DNA from: Erysipelotrichaceae bacterium | GTDB taxonomy: Bacteria; Bacillota_I; Bacilli_A; Erysipelotrichales; Erysipelotrichaceae | DNA length: 64,000 bases | NCBI GenBank assembly: GCA_017404205.1 | Contig: JAFRCV010000014.1 | Span: 1-64,000 of the forward strand | Direction of reading: 5' to 3' | Shown here: positions 17,404 to 26,367 of the stretch, in pieces | How the letters are laid out: each line of letters begins with the position of its first letter | Position numbering within the stretch: position 1 is the first letter of the stretch | Position numbers and translations under genes: made by a program | Notes under the pieces: generated by a model | What the model was told of the DNA's origin: nothing | Database searches by the model: none | Seen by the model: only the letters and a program-made list of their open reading frames with translations

Positions 17404-18966
17404 CTATTCTTCATTGGGTTTTGTAACCTTTAATAATAATGTTCCAAGTAGTGTTGCCAACAATATCGATCCAAAGACTTCACACAATAGATGACCTGAA
17501 TTATATCCCGCAAGTAGCCCTGCCACATATGCAAGTCCAATAGTTAAGATATCTAGACCGATCACCTTTTTAAAATTCTTGATTGCCAAAGCGATTACAA
17601 CAACAAGTCCAATAAGCCAAGGACTACATAGTAGGAAGGATCCAACAGGACCGTGAGTATAATATTGTGATACAAAATCCTGTTCAATAACTATGCCACC
17701 CTCCATTGGTATTGAATAAGACATACCAAATAGTTTTTGTGTTGGTGTTAGATTGGCCCATTTATATTTAGTAAAGATATTTTCAATATCTCTTCCACTA
17801 GCACGATCATAAAAATCATATTCAAATATAATGTCAACCCAGAATTTTGGATCGAAACGATAATCATAAAATTTTAAGAAGTAATCTTTAGGAATAGATA
17901 AGAAGAAAGCGTATTGTTTAAAGATATATGACCAATAATCTTTATATGCTTGACTTTCAGGATCTAAATCAATTTCTTCAAGTCCGCCCTTGATTTCTTG
18001 TCTCAACTCTTCATCTTCCAAGATGTACCAGTCATTTTGTTGATTAATCTTTTGATTAACATAAGCAGGTGAATGTGGGAAGATTGCCACAAAGAGCGCA
18101 AGTATCGCTAAAAATGTAAATAACATCTTCTTAGAGAATTTAACTTTCTTTAAAATTAAACAGAAAATATAAATCACAAGATAGGCAGCAATCATAAGTA
18201 TAACGCCATATGTCGCAACCCTTGTAGCTAGACAGAACATCGCTAAGCCTTGAACTATTAGTAGGCACACAAGTTTCCAATCAGTATTTCTTTTTCGTGT
18301 TATATTTAAAAGAATTGGATAAGTCATAAACAAGACAATACCTGTCGTATTACCTTTACTAAAGAAGAATGATGTCGCTAATTCTCTTGGTGTATATTCA
18401 TCATAAATGCCCATAAACCAAGTAAGGAAGTTGGCCTTTGTCCACCCTTCATAAGTTGATGGTGCACAAGCGAATATATTAGTTACTAATATTGGAATTG
18501 ATATTAAACAACTGATGATGATAATCATCTTTTCAAAATCATTCATTTTCATATCTAATTTATAAGAAACATAGATAAAGAAAAGAGGCATCATCATTGA
18601 TAAATAATAGACAAGTTCTTGATAGAAGTCATAATAGAAATTATTTGTAAGTTTTAATATTGGCCATAAATTATGAGAACTCAAATGATGCACAATAAAA
18701 TATCCACCATAAACAAGTCCAATTATTAATGCAGCTATAAAAACTTTCTTTTTATTATTTTCAAGTCGATAAAAGACCCACAATATTAATAATGGTAGCC
18801 AAATAAATGTGAGAATAGTGTGTGGCAAAGGTAAATGAATTGATTGAAAGAAAGGATATAAATATATATCGCAATCAAGAATTATAATCAATGCCATAGT
18901 GCATATAAACACTTTAGTTAAATCTTCTTTAGAAATATTTTTAATTTTTTCAATAATATTTTTCAT
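17404..18966 (-). CDS. O-antigen-ligase/Wzy-like polytopic membrane protein
   Basis: A protein of 520 residues with about ten to twelve membrane segments and a large hydrophilic loop (~310-435) between the last segments, rich in acidic and aromatic residues. This is the layout of O-antigen ligase/Wzy polymerases, whose big exterior loop carries catalytic Arg and His. Notable stretches are CLATRVATYGVIL and SYSIPMEGGIVIEQD. It probably joins or polymerises lipid-linked glycans outside the cell. It is monocistronic with its own terminator, and AAAGG lies before the ATG. The family call is from topology and could be wrong in detail. Confidence 0.7.
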   Translation of the reverse strand: MKNIIEKIKNISKEDLTKVFICTMALIIILDCDIYLYPFFQSIHLPLPHTILTFIWLPLLILWVFYRLENNKKKVFIAALIIGLVYGGYFIVHHLSSHNLWPILKLTNNFYYDFYQELVYYLSMMMPLFFIYVSYKLDMKMNDFEKMIIIISCLISIPILVTNIFACAPSTYEGWTKANFLTWFMGIYDEYTPRELATSFFFSKGNTTGIVLFMTYPILLNITRKRNTDWKLVCLLIVQGLAMFCLATRVATYGVILMIAAYLVIYIFCLILKKVKFSKKMLFTFLAILALFVAIFPHSPAYVNQKINQQNDWYILEDEELRQEIKGGLEEIDLDPESQAYKDYWSYIFKQYAFFLSIPKDYFLKFYDYRFDPKFWVDIIFEYDFYDRASGRDIENIFTKYKWANLTPTQKLFGMSYSIPMEGGIVIEQDFVSQYYTHGPVGSFLLCSPWLIGLVVVIALAIKNFKKVIGLDILTIGLAYVAGLLAGYNSGHLLCEVFGSILLATLLGTLLLKVTKPNEE

Positions 18967-19058
18967 CTTAGTGACCTTTTACATAAAAATTATAAACAAT
19001 AATATAAGTTCTTACAATTTAAGACAATGTTCAAATTTAGTTCACTTTAAATTCATAT

Positions 19059-19076
19059 TTAAAGATTAATCTTTAA
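19059..19076 (+). promoter_or_regulatory. 18-bp palindrome upstream of the lipoprotein gene
   Basis: TTAAAGATTAATCTTTAA is a perfect palindrome just before the Shine-Dalgarno AGGAGG at 19082-19087. It could be an operator half-turn from the promoter or an early mRNA hairpin. The divergent O-ligase-like gene starts 93 nt to the left. Confidence 0.35.
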
Positions 19077-19094
19077 TTGTAGGAGGAAGAAAAT

Positions 19095-20477
19095 ATGAAG
19101 AAAATCCTTATGATAGCACTTAGCTTATTATTATCAACAAGCTTAGTAGCTTGTAGCCAAAACGAAACAGAAGTAGTAGAAGAAGAAAGTGAAACAATCA
19201 TTATTAAAAGTAATGATTATGTAAGTAAAGACAGTATTGAAGTAAATGAAACAATCGAAAATGCTGAGGATGGGGAACACGCCATTGAAGTAAGCAATGA
19301 AGAAGAATCTTACAGTAATATTAAAGTTATTAAAACCGGGGATTCTTCTGGAGATGAAGCAGATTTCTATGGTGAAAATGCAGCTATATTTGTGAGCGAT
19401 GATGGAACATTAAATCTAGATGAAATTATTGTTGAAACAAATGGAACACATGCCAATGGTGTATTTAGCTATGGCACAGGAACTGTTAATATTTCAAATT
19501 CATATATTGAAACAAGCGGAAACTGTTCAGGTGGCTTGATGACCACTGGTGGCGGCACAACAAATGCCAACAATCTATACATTCACACTAGTGGCAATTC
19601 ATCAGCTGCAATAAGAAGTGATAGAGGTGGTGGAACAGTTAATGTAGATGAAGGCTACTACATTACAGATGGAAAGGGTTCACCAGTAATTTATTCAACA
19701 GCCGATATTACTGTAAGCAATGCTTATTTAGAATCAACTTCAGCACAAGGCGTTGTTGTTGAAGGAGAAAATGGTGTGGTTCTTGAAAATGTCGAACTTG
19801 TAGCTAATAATGTTTCAAAAAATTCAGACAAATCCGACTATTATCAAGCCGTCATGATCTATCAATCAATGTCAGGTGATGCAGATGAAGGTCTTGCATA
19901 TTTCACAATGATAGATGGTTCATTAACAAATAAGAGTGGCGATATCTTCTTTGTGAATAATACTGTCGCAACAATTAGTTTAACAAATGTAAAGATCAAT
20001 AATCTTGATGAAAATGGCGTATTCTTAAGAGCTGAAGCAGCTGGATGGGGCAACGAAGGATCAAACGGTGGCCATGTGACATTAAAACTATCTAATCAGA
20101 ATGTTGAAGGAGATATTGTTGTAGACGATATTTCAAGTTTAAATATGTATTTAACAGATTCTTCAACATACAACGGTGCAATCAATCAAGAAAATGAAGA
20201 TGGTGAAATCTATGTTGAGATAGAAGAAGGATCAAAATGGGTTTTAACAGGAGATTCTTATATCACTTCATTGACATGCCAAAGCGGTTCAATTGATACA
20301 AATGGATATAAATTATATATAAATGGCGAAGAATATGTTGAAGGAAACACATATAATGGTGAAGCAGTTGTCGTAGCTACTACAAACAGTAATAGTCAAA
20401 GTCATAACAATTCTATGCCTCAAGGCACACCACCAGAAAAACCAAATTCTTCAAATAATAAAGAAGAGAAGAGATAA
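19095..20477 (+). CDS. secreted lipoprotein with a right-handed beta-helix
   Basis: A protein of 460 residues. The signal peptide ends in a lipobox, SLVAC, so Cys20 would be lipidated and the protein held on the outer face of the membrane. Residues ~80-400 are short repeats with Gly/Asn/Ser turns (VNISNSYIETSGNCSGG, TVNVDEGYYITDGKG) typical of a parallel beta-helix. The tail is Asn/Ser/Pro-rich and ends KEEKR. Such proteins are adhesins or polysaccharide-binding or -modifying proteins. No catalytic motif is recognised. A strong AGGAGG precedes the ATG. It is a single gene followed by a terminator. Confidence 0.8.
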   Translation: MKKILMIALSLLLSTSLVACSQNETEVVEEESETIIIKSNDYVSKDSIEVNETIENAEDGEHAIEVSNEEESYSNIKVIKTGDSSGDEADFYGENAAIFVSDDGTLNLDEIIVETNGTHANGVFSYGTGTVNISNSYIETSGNCSGGLMTTGGGTTNANNLYIHTSGNSSAAIRSDRGGGTVNVDEGYYITDGKGSPVIYSTADITVSNAYLESTSAQGVVVEGENGVVLENVELVANNVSKNSDKSDYYQAVMIYQSMSGDADEGLAYFTMIDGSLTNKSGDIFFVNNTVATISLTNVKINNLDENGVFLRAEAAGWGNEGSNGGHVTLKLSNQNVEGDIVVDDISSLNMYLTDSSTYNGAINQENEDGEIYVEIEEGSKWVLTGDSYITSLTCQSGSIDTNGYKLYINGEEYVEGNTYNGEAVVVATTNSNSQSHNNSMPQGTPPEKPNSSNNKEEKR

Positions 20478-20500
20478 GCCCAATAAATGGGCTTTTCTTT
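20476..20500 (+). terminator. Rho-independent terminator of the lipoprotein gene
   Basis: AAGCCCA, loop ATAAA, TGGGCTT, then TTCTTT. It overlaps the stop codon region. Confidence 0.75.
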
Positions 20501-20534
20501 AAGTATATTTATTCTATTTAAATAAAAAATGGTT

Positions 20535-20540
20535 TATATT
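20535..20540 (+). promoter_or_regulatory. -10 box, leaderless start of the first LTA-synthase-like gene
   Basis: TATATT followed by AGTGTT and the ATG at 20547. The spacing is the same as at 10175 and 38076. Confidence 0.45.
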
Positions 20541-20546
20541 AGTGTT

Positions 20547-22478
20547 ATGAAAAAATATTTAAATACCTTACTTGTTTTTATATCTTTGTTGTTGATAGAT
20601 TTGATATTTTATTTAATCAGTTTTGAAAAATTGCGTTTTATAGCCCTTTTGAGAATGATACTAATTAATGGGGCGTTAGCTTTTTTATGTACATTGTTTA
20701 CATCTAAAACTAAAAAAAGACTTAATACAATAATATGTTTTATTTTAATCTTTTTATTTGGTGTTTATGCCTATATACAATTGGGATTAAAGAATATGCT
20801 AGAAACATATTATTCTTTTAAAGCTGTTGCTGACGGTGGCTTTAGAGTAGGTGAATTTGTTGGCTATTTTATTAAATCTACAAAGTGGACATACTATCTA
20901 GAATTCTTACCAGCCATCCTATATTTGATATTAAGAAGATATTTTAATGACGATTATAAAATAAGTATAAAAATGATTGCCGTTCCTATAATTTGTGCTT
21001 CATTATTATTGTTATCGCTGATTAATTCTGAGGGACCATTAAAAGATGCGATTAAGGGACAAGACAACTTAGATGTTATAGTTTCTCATACTGGTGTTAA
21101 TACTTTCTTGTTTGAGGATATTTCTTCTTTGTTTATTAAACATGAAAATAGATTAGTTATTGAAGATGCTGAAGAAGAGATAATCGAGGAAGAAATACCT
21201 AAAGAGATTTCCTTAAAAAGAACATTCGATGATACAAGATGGTTAAATGATATTGATGAAGAAAATGATGATACATTAAAAACCATCGATAACTATCTAA
21301 TAAGTAGGCCAATTGAAAATAAAAATGATATGACAGGTCATTACGAAGGCTATAATTTCATTTATTTTTTAGTTGAATCGTTAGATTATATGGGCATTGA
21401 TAAAGAGTTAACACCGACCATTTGGAAGATGATGAATGATGGCTATTATTTTTCTAATCACTATACACCAGTCTTCACATGTGGAACAGGTGATTCTGAA
21501 TTCGCATCCATGACATCGCTTATGCCATATGGATCAAATTGCACAGTTTATTCAGTGACGCACAACAATCTATCTAATTCAATAGCTACATTATTTAAAA
21601 ATAAGGGCTATTCAACATACGAGTTTCATAACTGGGATGATACATTTTATAAGCGCAGTGAACTATCAAAGGCTTATGGTATTGATGTATATAAAGATAT
21701 TGATGATTTAGATTTTGATATTGTATATGGTTGGCAATCAGATTCTATCTTAGCTGAAAAAACAATGGACTATTACATAAATGATGATAATTTCTTTGTC
21801 TATTATGTAACTTCAACAATGCATTGGCCATATAATGAAGATTCTTATTATGGCAATCATTATTTAGATAGAATTAATGAAGTTCATCCAGATTACCCAC
21901 TTGAAGTTAAACGCTATATCTCAAAGACAATGGAATTTGATAAGATGTTAGAAACATTGATTGATGGTTTGAAGAAAGCTGACAAACTAGATAAGACTGT
22001 CTTTTGTTTTTGGCCAGACCATCATCCATTTAATATTTCAGTTGATTATGTAAAAAGATATACAAACATTATTGATCGTTACCAACCGTATGGCTTTTAT
22101 ATGAGCCCATTCATAATCTATTGTGCAAATGATAAAGGTGAAACAAATACATCGATTTGTTCAACATTTGACCACCTTCCAACAGTAGCTAATCTATTCA
22201 ATCTAAATTATGATCCTCGATTATATGTGGGAAATGATATTTTCAATGATAATTGTCGCGTCATTTTAACAAATGGTGATTGGATAAATAATGATGGTAT
22301 CTATATTTACGCAAGCGATGAGTTTATAAATTTCAATAATTCTGAAATATCAGAAGAAAAAATTGATAAAATAACTACAGAAGTAAGAAATACTGTAAAA
22401 GTAAGTAGAGCCATGGTATCAACGGATTATTTTAATAAAAGATCATATTTAGTAAATCCGATTAATATAGAAGAATAA
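20547..22478 (+). CDS. LTA-synthase-family membrane sulfatase-fold enzyme (first copy)
   Basis: A protein of about 643 residues: five N-terminal membrane helices (to ~170), a linker, and an extracellular alkaline-phosphatase/sulfatase-fold domain. Metal-site residues are visible: Glu in LVESLD, the catalytic Thr in CGTGDSEF, and Asp-His in FWPDHHPF. Family members transfer glycerol-phosphate or phosphoethanolamine from a lipid to surface polymers. An in-frame ATG at 20529 exists. ATG 20547 is preferred because TATATT at 20535-20540 is 6 nt upstream and no ribosome site exists for either. It is followed after 10 nt by a small membrane protein. Confidence 0.88.
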   Translation: MKKYLNTLLVFISLLLIDLIFYLISFEKLRFIALLRMILINGALAFLCTLFTSKTKKRLNTIICFILIFLFGVYAYIQLGLKNMLETYYSFKAVADGGFRVGEFVGYFIKSTKWTYYLEFLPAILYLILRRYFNDDYKISIKMIAVPIICASLLLLSLINSEGPLKDAIKGQDNLDVIVSHTGVNTFLFEDISSLFIKHENRLVIEDAEEEIIEEEIPKEISLKRTFDDTRWLNDIDEENDDTLKTIDNYLISRPIENKNDMTGHYEGYNFIYFLVESLDYMGIDKELTPTIWKMMNDGYYFSNHYTPVFTCGTGDSEFASMTSLMPYGSNCTVYSVTHNNLSNSIATLFKNKGYSTYEFHNWDDTFYKRSELSKAYGIDVYKDIDDLDFDIVYGWQSDSILAEKTMDYYINDDNFFVYYVTSTMHWPYNEDSYYGNHYLDRINEVHPDYPLEVKRYISKTMEFDKMLETLIDGLKKADKLDKTVFCFWPDHHPFNISVDYVKRYTNIIDRYQPYGFYMSPFIIYCANDKGETNTSICSTFDHLPTVANLFNLNYDPRLYVGNDIFNDNCRVILTNGDWINNDGIYIYASDEFINFNNSEISEEKIDKITTEVRNTVKVSRAMVSTDYFNKRSYLVNPINIEE

Positions 22479-22488
22479 AGGAGAAAAT

Positions 22489-22788
22489 ATGTTTAACAAT
22501 ATTGGAGAAAAGATTAAAAAAGTTGCGAAGATTTTATTTTGGATTGAAGCAGTTATATTTGTACTAGCTGCATTTGTGTATGCTGGACAAGCACTTCAAG
22601 ACACATCAAGTTTTATTGTATTCTTATTAGTGCTAGTAATTGGTACAGTACTTGGAATCTTAATTTCTTATGTTAGTGTAATAATCACCTATGGTTTTGG
22701 TGAATTAATTAGTTTAACTAAAAGAAATAATGAAATACTTGAATCAGTAAAAAAGGATTCTGAAGATAACACGGAAACAAATATCTAA
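22489..22788 (+). CDS. small two-helix membrane protein, unknown function
   Basis: A 99-residue protein with membrane helices at ~18-37 and ~42-66 and a charged C-terminal tail (KRNNEILESVKKDSEDNTE). AAAGGAG lies before the ATG. It sits 10 nt after the LTA-synthase-like gene and ends in a terminator, so it is probably co-transcribed and could be a partner of that enzyme. Family not recognised. Confidence 0.72.
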   Translation: MFNNIGEKIKKVAKILFWIEAVIFVLAAFVYAGQALQDTSSFIVFLLVLVIGTVLGILISYVSVIITYGFGELISLTKRNNEILESVKKDSEDNTETNI

Positions 22789-22811
22789 AAAGGTGATAAT
22801 TCACCTTTTTA
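22787..22811 (+). terminator. strong Rho-independent terminator
   Basis: AAAAAGGTGA, loop TAAT, TCACCTTTTT: a perfect 10-bp stem with a T run, overlapping the stop codon of the small membrane protein. Confidence 0.88.
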
Positions 22812-22851
22812 AAATCTCAATAATTGTTTAAACTTAAATTAAAGAATAAAT

Positions 22852-23349
22852 ATGAAAAAAGAAAACTTGATATTGATAATTTGTGGAATAATAGCAGTGA
22901 TTTTAATAATCATTATTTTATTTTTAGTCTTTGGTGGAAAGAAGGAATTTGTGGTAGGCAAAGATATTGAAAAAGAAGAGATAAATGAATTCTATTACAC
23001 ATATGCCACAACAACAAACCCACCAGAATATTTAAGATATCACTTCTTTATTCATGAAGATAAATATAAACTATTCTATGAACTTAGAAAAGGAGATCGT
23101 TTGCCTCTACTTGAAAAGGATGCAGTAGAATCAAAAGTTATTGAACTAAGCGATGATGAGTGGACTAGCCTATATAATTATTTAGAAAATGGTATAGTCA
23201 CTAAAAGAAAAGAAGATATAGAAACAGGAAATAGTCTAAGTTTATTTCTATATTGGAAAGATGATGAATCCAAATATCAAGAATATAATTTTGAAAACGG
23301 AAATATTAGAATACAATTTGAAGAATTTTGCGCTAGTTTAATTAAATAG
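22852..23349 (+). CDS. single-helix membrane protein with an exterior domain, unknown function
   Basis: A 165-residue protein with one N-terminal helix (~6-27, very Ile-rich) and about 135 exterior residues with alternating strands and acidic loops (FYYTYATTTNPPEYLRYHFF, then WTSLYNYLENGIVTKR). I recognise no family. No ribosome site precedes the ATG, and the AT-rich upstream region has no convincing -10. The ATG just downstream at 23351 overlaps nothing but is only one base after the stop. Confidence 0.65.
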   Translation: MKKENLILIICGIIAVILIIIILFLVFGGKKEFVVGKDIEKEEINEFYYTYATTTNPPEYLRYHFFIHEDKYKLFYELRKGDRLPLLEKDAVESKVIELSDDEWTSLYNYLENGIVTKRKEDIETGNSLSLFLYWKDDESKYQEYNFENGNIRIQFEEFCASLIK

Positions 23350-23350
23350 G

Positions 23351-23494
23351 ATGTCAGAAAAAAGAGAAGTTCCATTGGATCAACATTTGAAAATTGGTGT
23401 GCATAGTGAATTATTGAGAATTTATTTTATAGTTGATAAGGAACGAAAAAGAATAGTTATTGGTTCTTTACCAAATCATTTGGAATATGAATAA
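23351..23494 (+). CDS. very short protein or gene remnant (47 aa)
   Basis: An ATG one base after the preceding stop opens 47 codons ending in TAA at 23492-23494. The C-terminal half (LLRIYFIVDKERKRIVIGSL, then PNHLEYE) looks like a folded beta-strand segment with an ordinary amino-acid mix, as if it were the end of a longer protein. No ribosome site of its own, so it would depend on coupling. The promoter of the next gene lies inside its 3' end, consistent with decay. Family not recognised. Confidence 0.4.
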   Translation: MSEKREVPLDQHLKIGVHSELLRIYFIVDKERKRIVIGSLPNHLEYE

Positions 23495-23508
23495 AAATTC
23501 TTTATAAT
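23480..23508 (+). promoter_or_regulatory. promoter of the second LTA-synthase-like gene, leaderless
   Basis: TTGGAA (23480-23485), 17-nt spacer, TATAAT (23503-23508), then 7 nt to ATG 23516. This is the clearest of the leaderless promoters because both boxes are good. Confidence 0.68.
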
Positions 23509-23515
23509 TTACATT

Positions 23516-25369
23516 ATGAAAAAATTAAAATTTAATATTTTTATATATAAATTAATCGGTTTATTTATTCTTGGAACATTTATTATTTATCTACAATGTT
23601 CCTATTTTGATGTGCCAAAATATGGTGATTTACCCGCAATTATATTTTTACTAATCATTGAAGGAGTTTATTTATTGTTGCCATATGTTTTTGATAAAGT
23701 ATTCGCATCAATAACAATGTTTTTATATACACTATATTATTTATTACAAGAAACATATTTCGCTTTCTTTAAACAGTATATATTATTAAAGACAGCTTTT
23801 GATTTGTTTAATGAAGCAAAAGATTATAGTGGCGAATTCTTTAAATATTTCACTTTTAAAGAGATCATAACAGTCATACTATTGGTGTTAGCGATTGTTT
23901 TGATTTGTATCATTAAAAAACGAAAAAAATACAACAAGGCAATTAAGCTAGCATATATTGTAATAGCACTATTACTTTTAATAATAAGTTTATTATTAAT
24001 TAATAAAAATAATCATAAGTTAGATGATTCTTATTTAGATCCATTTAATACAAGTTATGTAGAATCAGATAAATATATTTATGAAAAGATGCCAAGCAGT
24101 GAAGAATTTGTGAAGATGTTTGGCATTGAAGAATTTTTAATAAAAGATTTCAATCAAAATGTTTTAGGAAATAATGACGTTAGTAAAAAAGAATTAGAAG
24201 AAATAAAAACATTCTTAAATGAAAACTTGCCATATATGACAAATGAATATACAGGTATTTTTGAAGGCAAACAAATAATTGTCATTGAAGCTGAATCGCT
24301 AAATATGGCGGCAATCAACAAAGATTTAACACCAACCTTATATCGATTGATGAATGAAGGCTTTAACTTCTCTAATTTTTTAGCGCCGACACTTCCTGGA
24401 TCAACAAGCGATGCTGAAGTTATGATCAATACTTCACTTGTCCCAATTAATAAAGGCGAGATTACTTCTCATAAATATTATGACAATTATTATCCAACAA
24501 CTTTAGCTAAAGGATTTTTAAGTGTTGGTTATAATACAACAAGTGTTTACCATTCTGGATATTTCCTATATTATAATCGCGATAAATTCTTTCCTAATTT
24601 GGGTTATAAGGAATTTTTTGGACCAACAGAACTAGTCATTGAACAGGGCTCAAGCGATTTAGAGATTGTCAAACCACTAACTTATATAAATATCGATATG
24701 GATAAGACTTTCACTTTTTGGATTACATATAGTGGACATCAACCTTATAGTCCTGAATCTATCTATAGCGAAGGAAACGACAACACTAAACAAGAATATG
24801 AACAATATTTACAAATTGTTAAAGATTATTATCCAAATTTAAATGAGGAAGCTCAAGTTTATATAGCTAAAAATATATCATTAGATAAGGCGTTAGAATT
24901 TTTGATAACTAACTATGATATCGCTAACAAATTAGATGATTTAGTTTTAGTCATTTATGGCGATCACTATGTAAAAGGAACATTTGATGAAGACAACATA
25001 TATGAAAATACAGGCTCAACATTTGAAGATACACCATTAATTATTTATAATTCAGCAATTAAGGGGAAAGAAATAATTAAACATTGTACTGATATTGATG
25101 TTTTACCAACGCTTTTCAATATGTTTAATATTTCTTATGATAAAAGCACTATACTGGGCAATGATATTTTTGATGAAAGATATCATGGTTTCAGTTTTAA
25201 CCGTAATTGGGAAATTATGACAGATGATTATAATTATTCAATTAGTGAAGGCTTTAGTGATTTAAAAATTGATGAAGAAGTTGCGAAAAAAGAAGTAGAA
25301 AGATATATTAAATATCAAGAAATATCAAACAACATATTTATTTCAAATTATTTTAAAGAAGATGAGTAG
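23516..25369 (+). CDS. LTA-synthase-family membrane sulfatase-fold enzyme (second copy)
   Basis: A protein of 617 residues with five N-terminal membrane helices (to ~165) and an extracellular sulfatase-fold domain. Catalytic and metal residues are visible: Glu in IEAESLN, Thr in PGSTSDAE, Asp-His in IYGDHY. The GSTSDAE block is closer to classical LtaS (KTSDAE) than the first copy is, so this one is the better candidate for polyglycerol-phosphate synthesis. The two copies differ widely in sequence and probably differ in substrate or in priming versus extension. It is followed after 5 nt by a DMT-family permease. Confidence 0.9.
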   Translation: MKKLKFNIFIYKLIGLFILGTFIIYLQCSYFDVPKYGDLPAIIFLLIIEGVYLLLPYVFDKVFASITMFLYTLYYLLQETYFAFFKQYILLKTAFDLFNEAKDYSGEFFKYFTFKEIITVILLVLAIVLICIIKKRKKYNKAIKLAYIVIALLLLIISLLLINKNNHKLDDSYLDPFNTSYVESDKYIYEKMPSSEEFVKMFGIEEFLIKDFNQNVLGNNDVSKKELEEIKTFLNENLPYMTNEYTGIFEGKQIIVIEAESLNMAAINKDLTPTLYRLMNEGFNFSNFLAPTLPGSTSDAEVMINTSLVPINKGEITSHKYYDNYYPTTLAKGFLSVGYNTTSVYHSGYFLYYNRDKFFPNLGYKEFFGPTELVIEQGSSDLEIVKPLTYINIDMDKTFTFWITYSGHQPYSPESIYSEGNDNTKQEYEQYLQIVKDYYPNLNEEAQVYIAKNISLDKALEFLITNYDIANKLDDLVLVIYGDHYVKGTFDEDNIYENTGSTFEDTPLIIYNSAIKGKEIIKHCTDIDVLPTLFNMFNISYDKSTILGNDIFDERYHGFSFNRNWEIMTDDYNYSISEGFSDLKIDEEVAKKEVERYIKYQEISNNIFISNYFKEDE

Positions 25370-25374
25370 GTAAT

Positions 25375-26322
25375 ATGATTTCAGGTATCTTAGCAGGAAT
25401 ATTGTGGGCTATAGAAACATTAATATTAGGAATGGCATTAAAGATGGTGCCATTTGTTTCTAGTGCACAAGCAATTATCTTAGCTCCGTTTGTGAGCACT
25501 TTTATTCATGATTTGTTTGCGGGCATAATTGCCAGCATCATTAATGGTGTAAAAAAAGAATCAAAAGAATTAGTTGTTGCCTTAAAAAGTAAGAGTGGAA
25601 AATATTTAATAATGGCATCAATTATTGGCGGTCCTATTGGCATGAGTGGATATGTTTTATCGGTATCAAATATGGGACCATCAATTGGAGCTGTTGCGAG
25701 TGCTATTTATCCAGCTATTGGTGCTGTTTTAGCTTATATTTTTTTAAAAGAAAAGATTTCTTGGTATCGTTGGATTTTCTTAATCATCAGTTTGCTTGGT
25801 GTTTATGGTCTTTCATATTCTCCAGATATTAATATAAATAATTTTTGGCTTGGCTTTTTGGGCACACTAATGTGTTCGTTTGGCTGGGGTATTGAAGCTG
25901 TTATCATCACAAAATATATCAAAAATGTAAAAAATGAAGTAGCTTTACAGATTAGATTATGTACATCAGCAATTATCTATGGACTAATCATTATTCCTTT
26001 ATTAAAGGCTTGGCCATTTACTATTTCTATTATTTCTAACAATCCTGAACTTATATTGATTATCGGTTTTGCGGGTCTATTTGCCTGCTTATCATATTTT
26101 TTCTTTTATGATGCTTTAAGACAAATAGGTGCCGCTAAAGCTATGGCTCTTGATGTTACATATTGTGCATGGGATGTGATATTTTCAATTATTTTCTTAC
26201 ATGAGCGAAGCTTATTAAATCCATTAAGCATAAGTTGCGTAATAATTGTGTTAGTTTTTGGTATACTGGCTGCTTGCGACTATAAAGAACTATTTAAAAA
26301 AAGAAATAAACTTAATAATTGA
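25375..26322 (+). CDS. EamA/DMT-family transporter
   Basis: A 315-residue protein with ten predicted helices in two EamA repeats (first ending near GAVASAIYPAIGAVLAYIFLKEK, second near AKAMALDVTYCAWDVIFSIIFL). The N-terminus GILAGILWAIETLILG is typical. DMT permeases export or import amino acids, nucleosides or sugar phosphates. Substrate unknown. It is tightly coupled (5 nt) to the LTA-synthase-like gene. A terminator follows. Confidence 0.85.
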   Translation: MISGILAGILWAIETLILGMALKMVPFVSSAQAIILAPFVSTFIHDLFAGIIASIINGVKKESKELVVALKSKSGKYLIMASIIGGPIGMSGYVLSVSNMGPSIGAVASAIYPAIGAVLAYIFLKEKISWYRWIFLIISLLGVYGLSYSPDININNFWLGFLGTLMCSFGWGIEAVIITKYIKNVKNEVALQIRLCTSAIIYGLIIIPLLKAWPFTISIISNNPELILIIGFAGLFACLSYFFFYDALRQIGAAKAMALDVTYCAWDVIFSIIFLHERSLLNPLSISCVIIVLVFGILAACDYKELFKKRNKLNN

Positions 26323-26335
26323 TTATGTATAAAAT

Positions 26336-26358
26336 AGGGATGGAAACATCCTTTTTTT
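26336..26358 (+). terminator. terminator that also forms the 5' end of the next mRNA
   Basis: AGGGATG, loop GAAA, CATCCTTT followed by seven T. A TATAAA box at 26328-26333 just before it would start the next transcript at the base of the hairpin. The same element could then stop the DMT transcript and cap the aldo/keto reductase mRNA. The Shine-Dalgarno GGAGG follows at once. Confidence 0.7.
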
Positions 26359-26367
26359 GGAGGCGCT

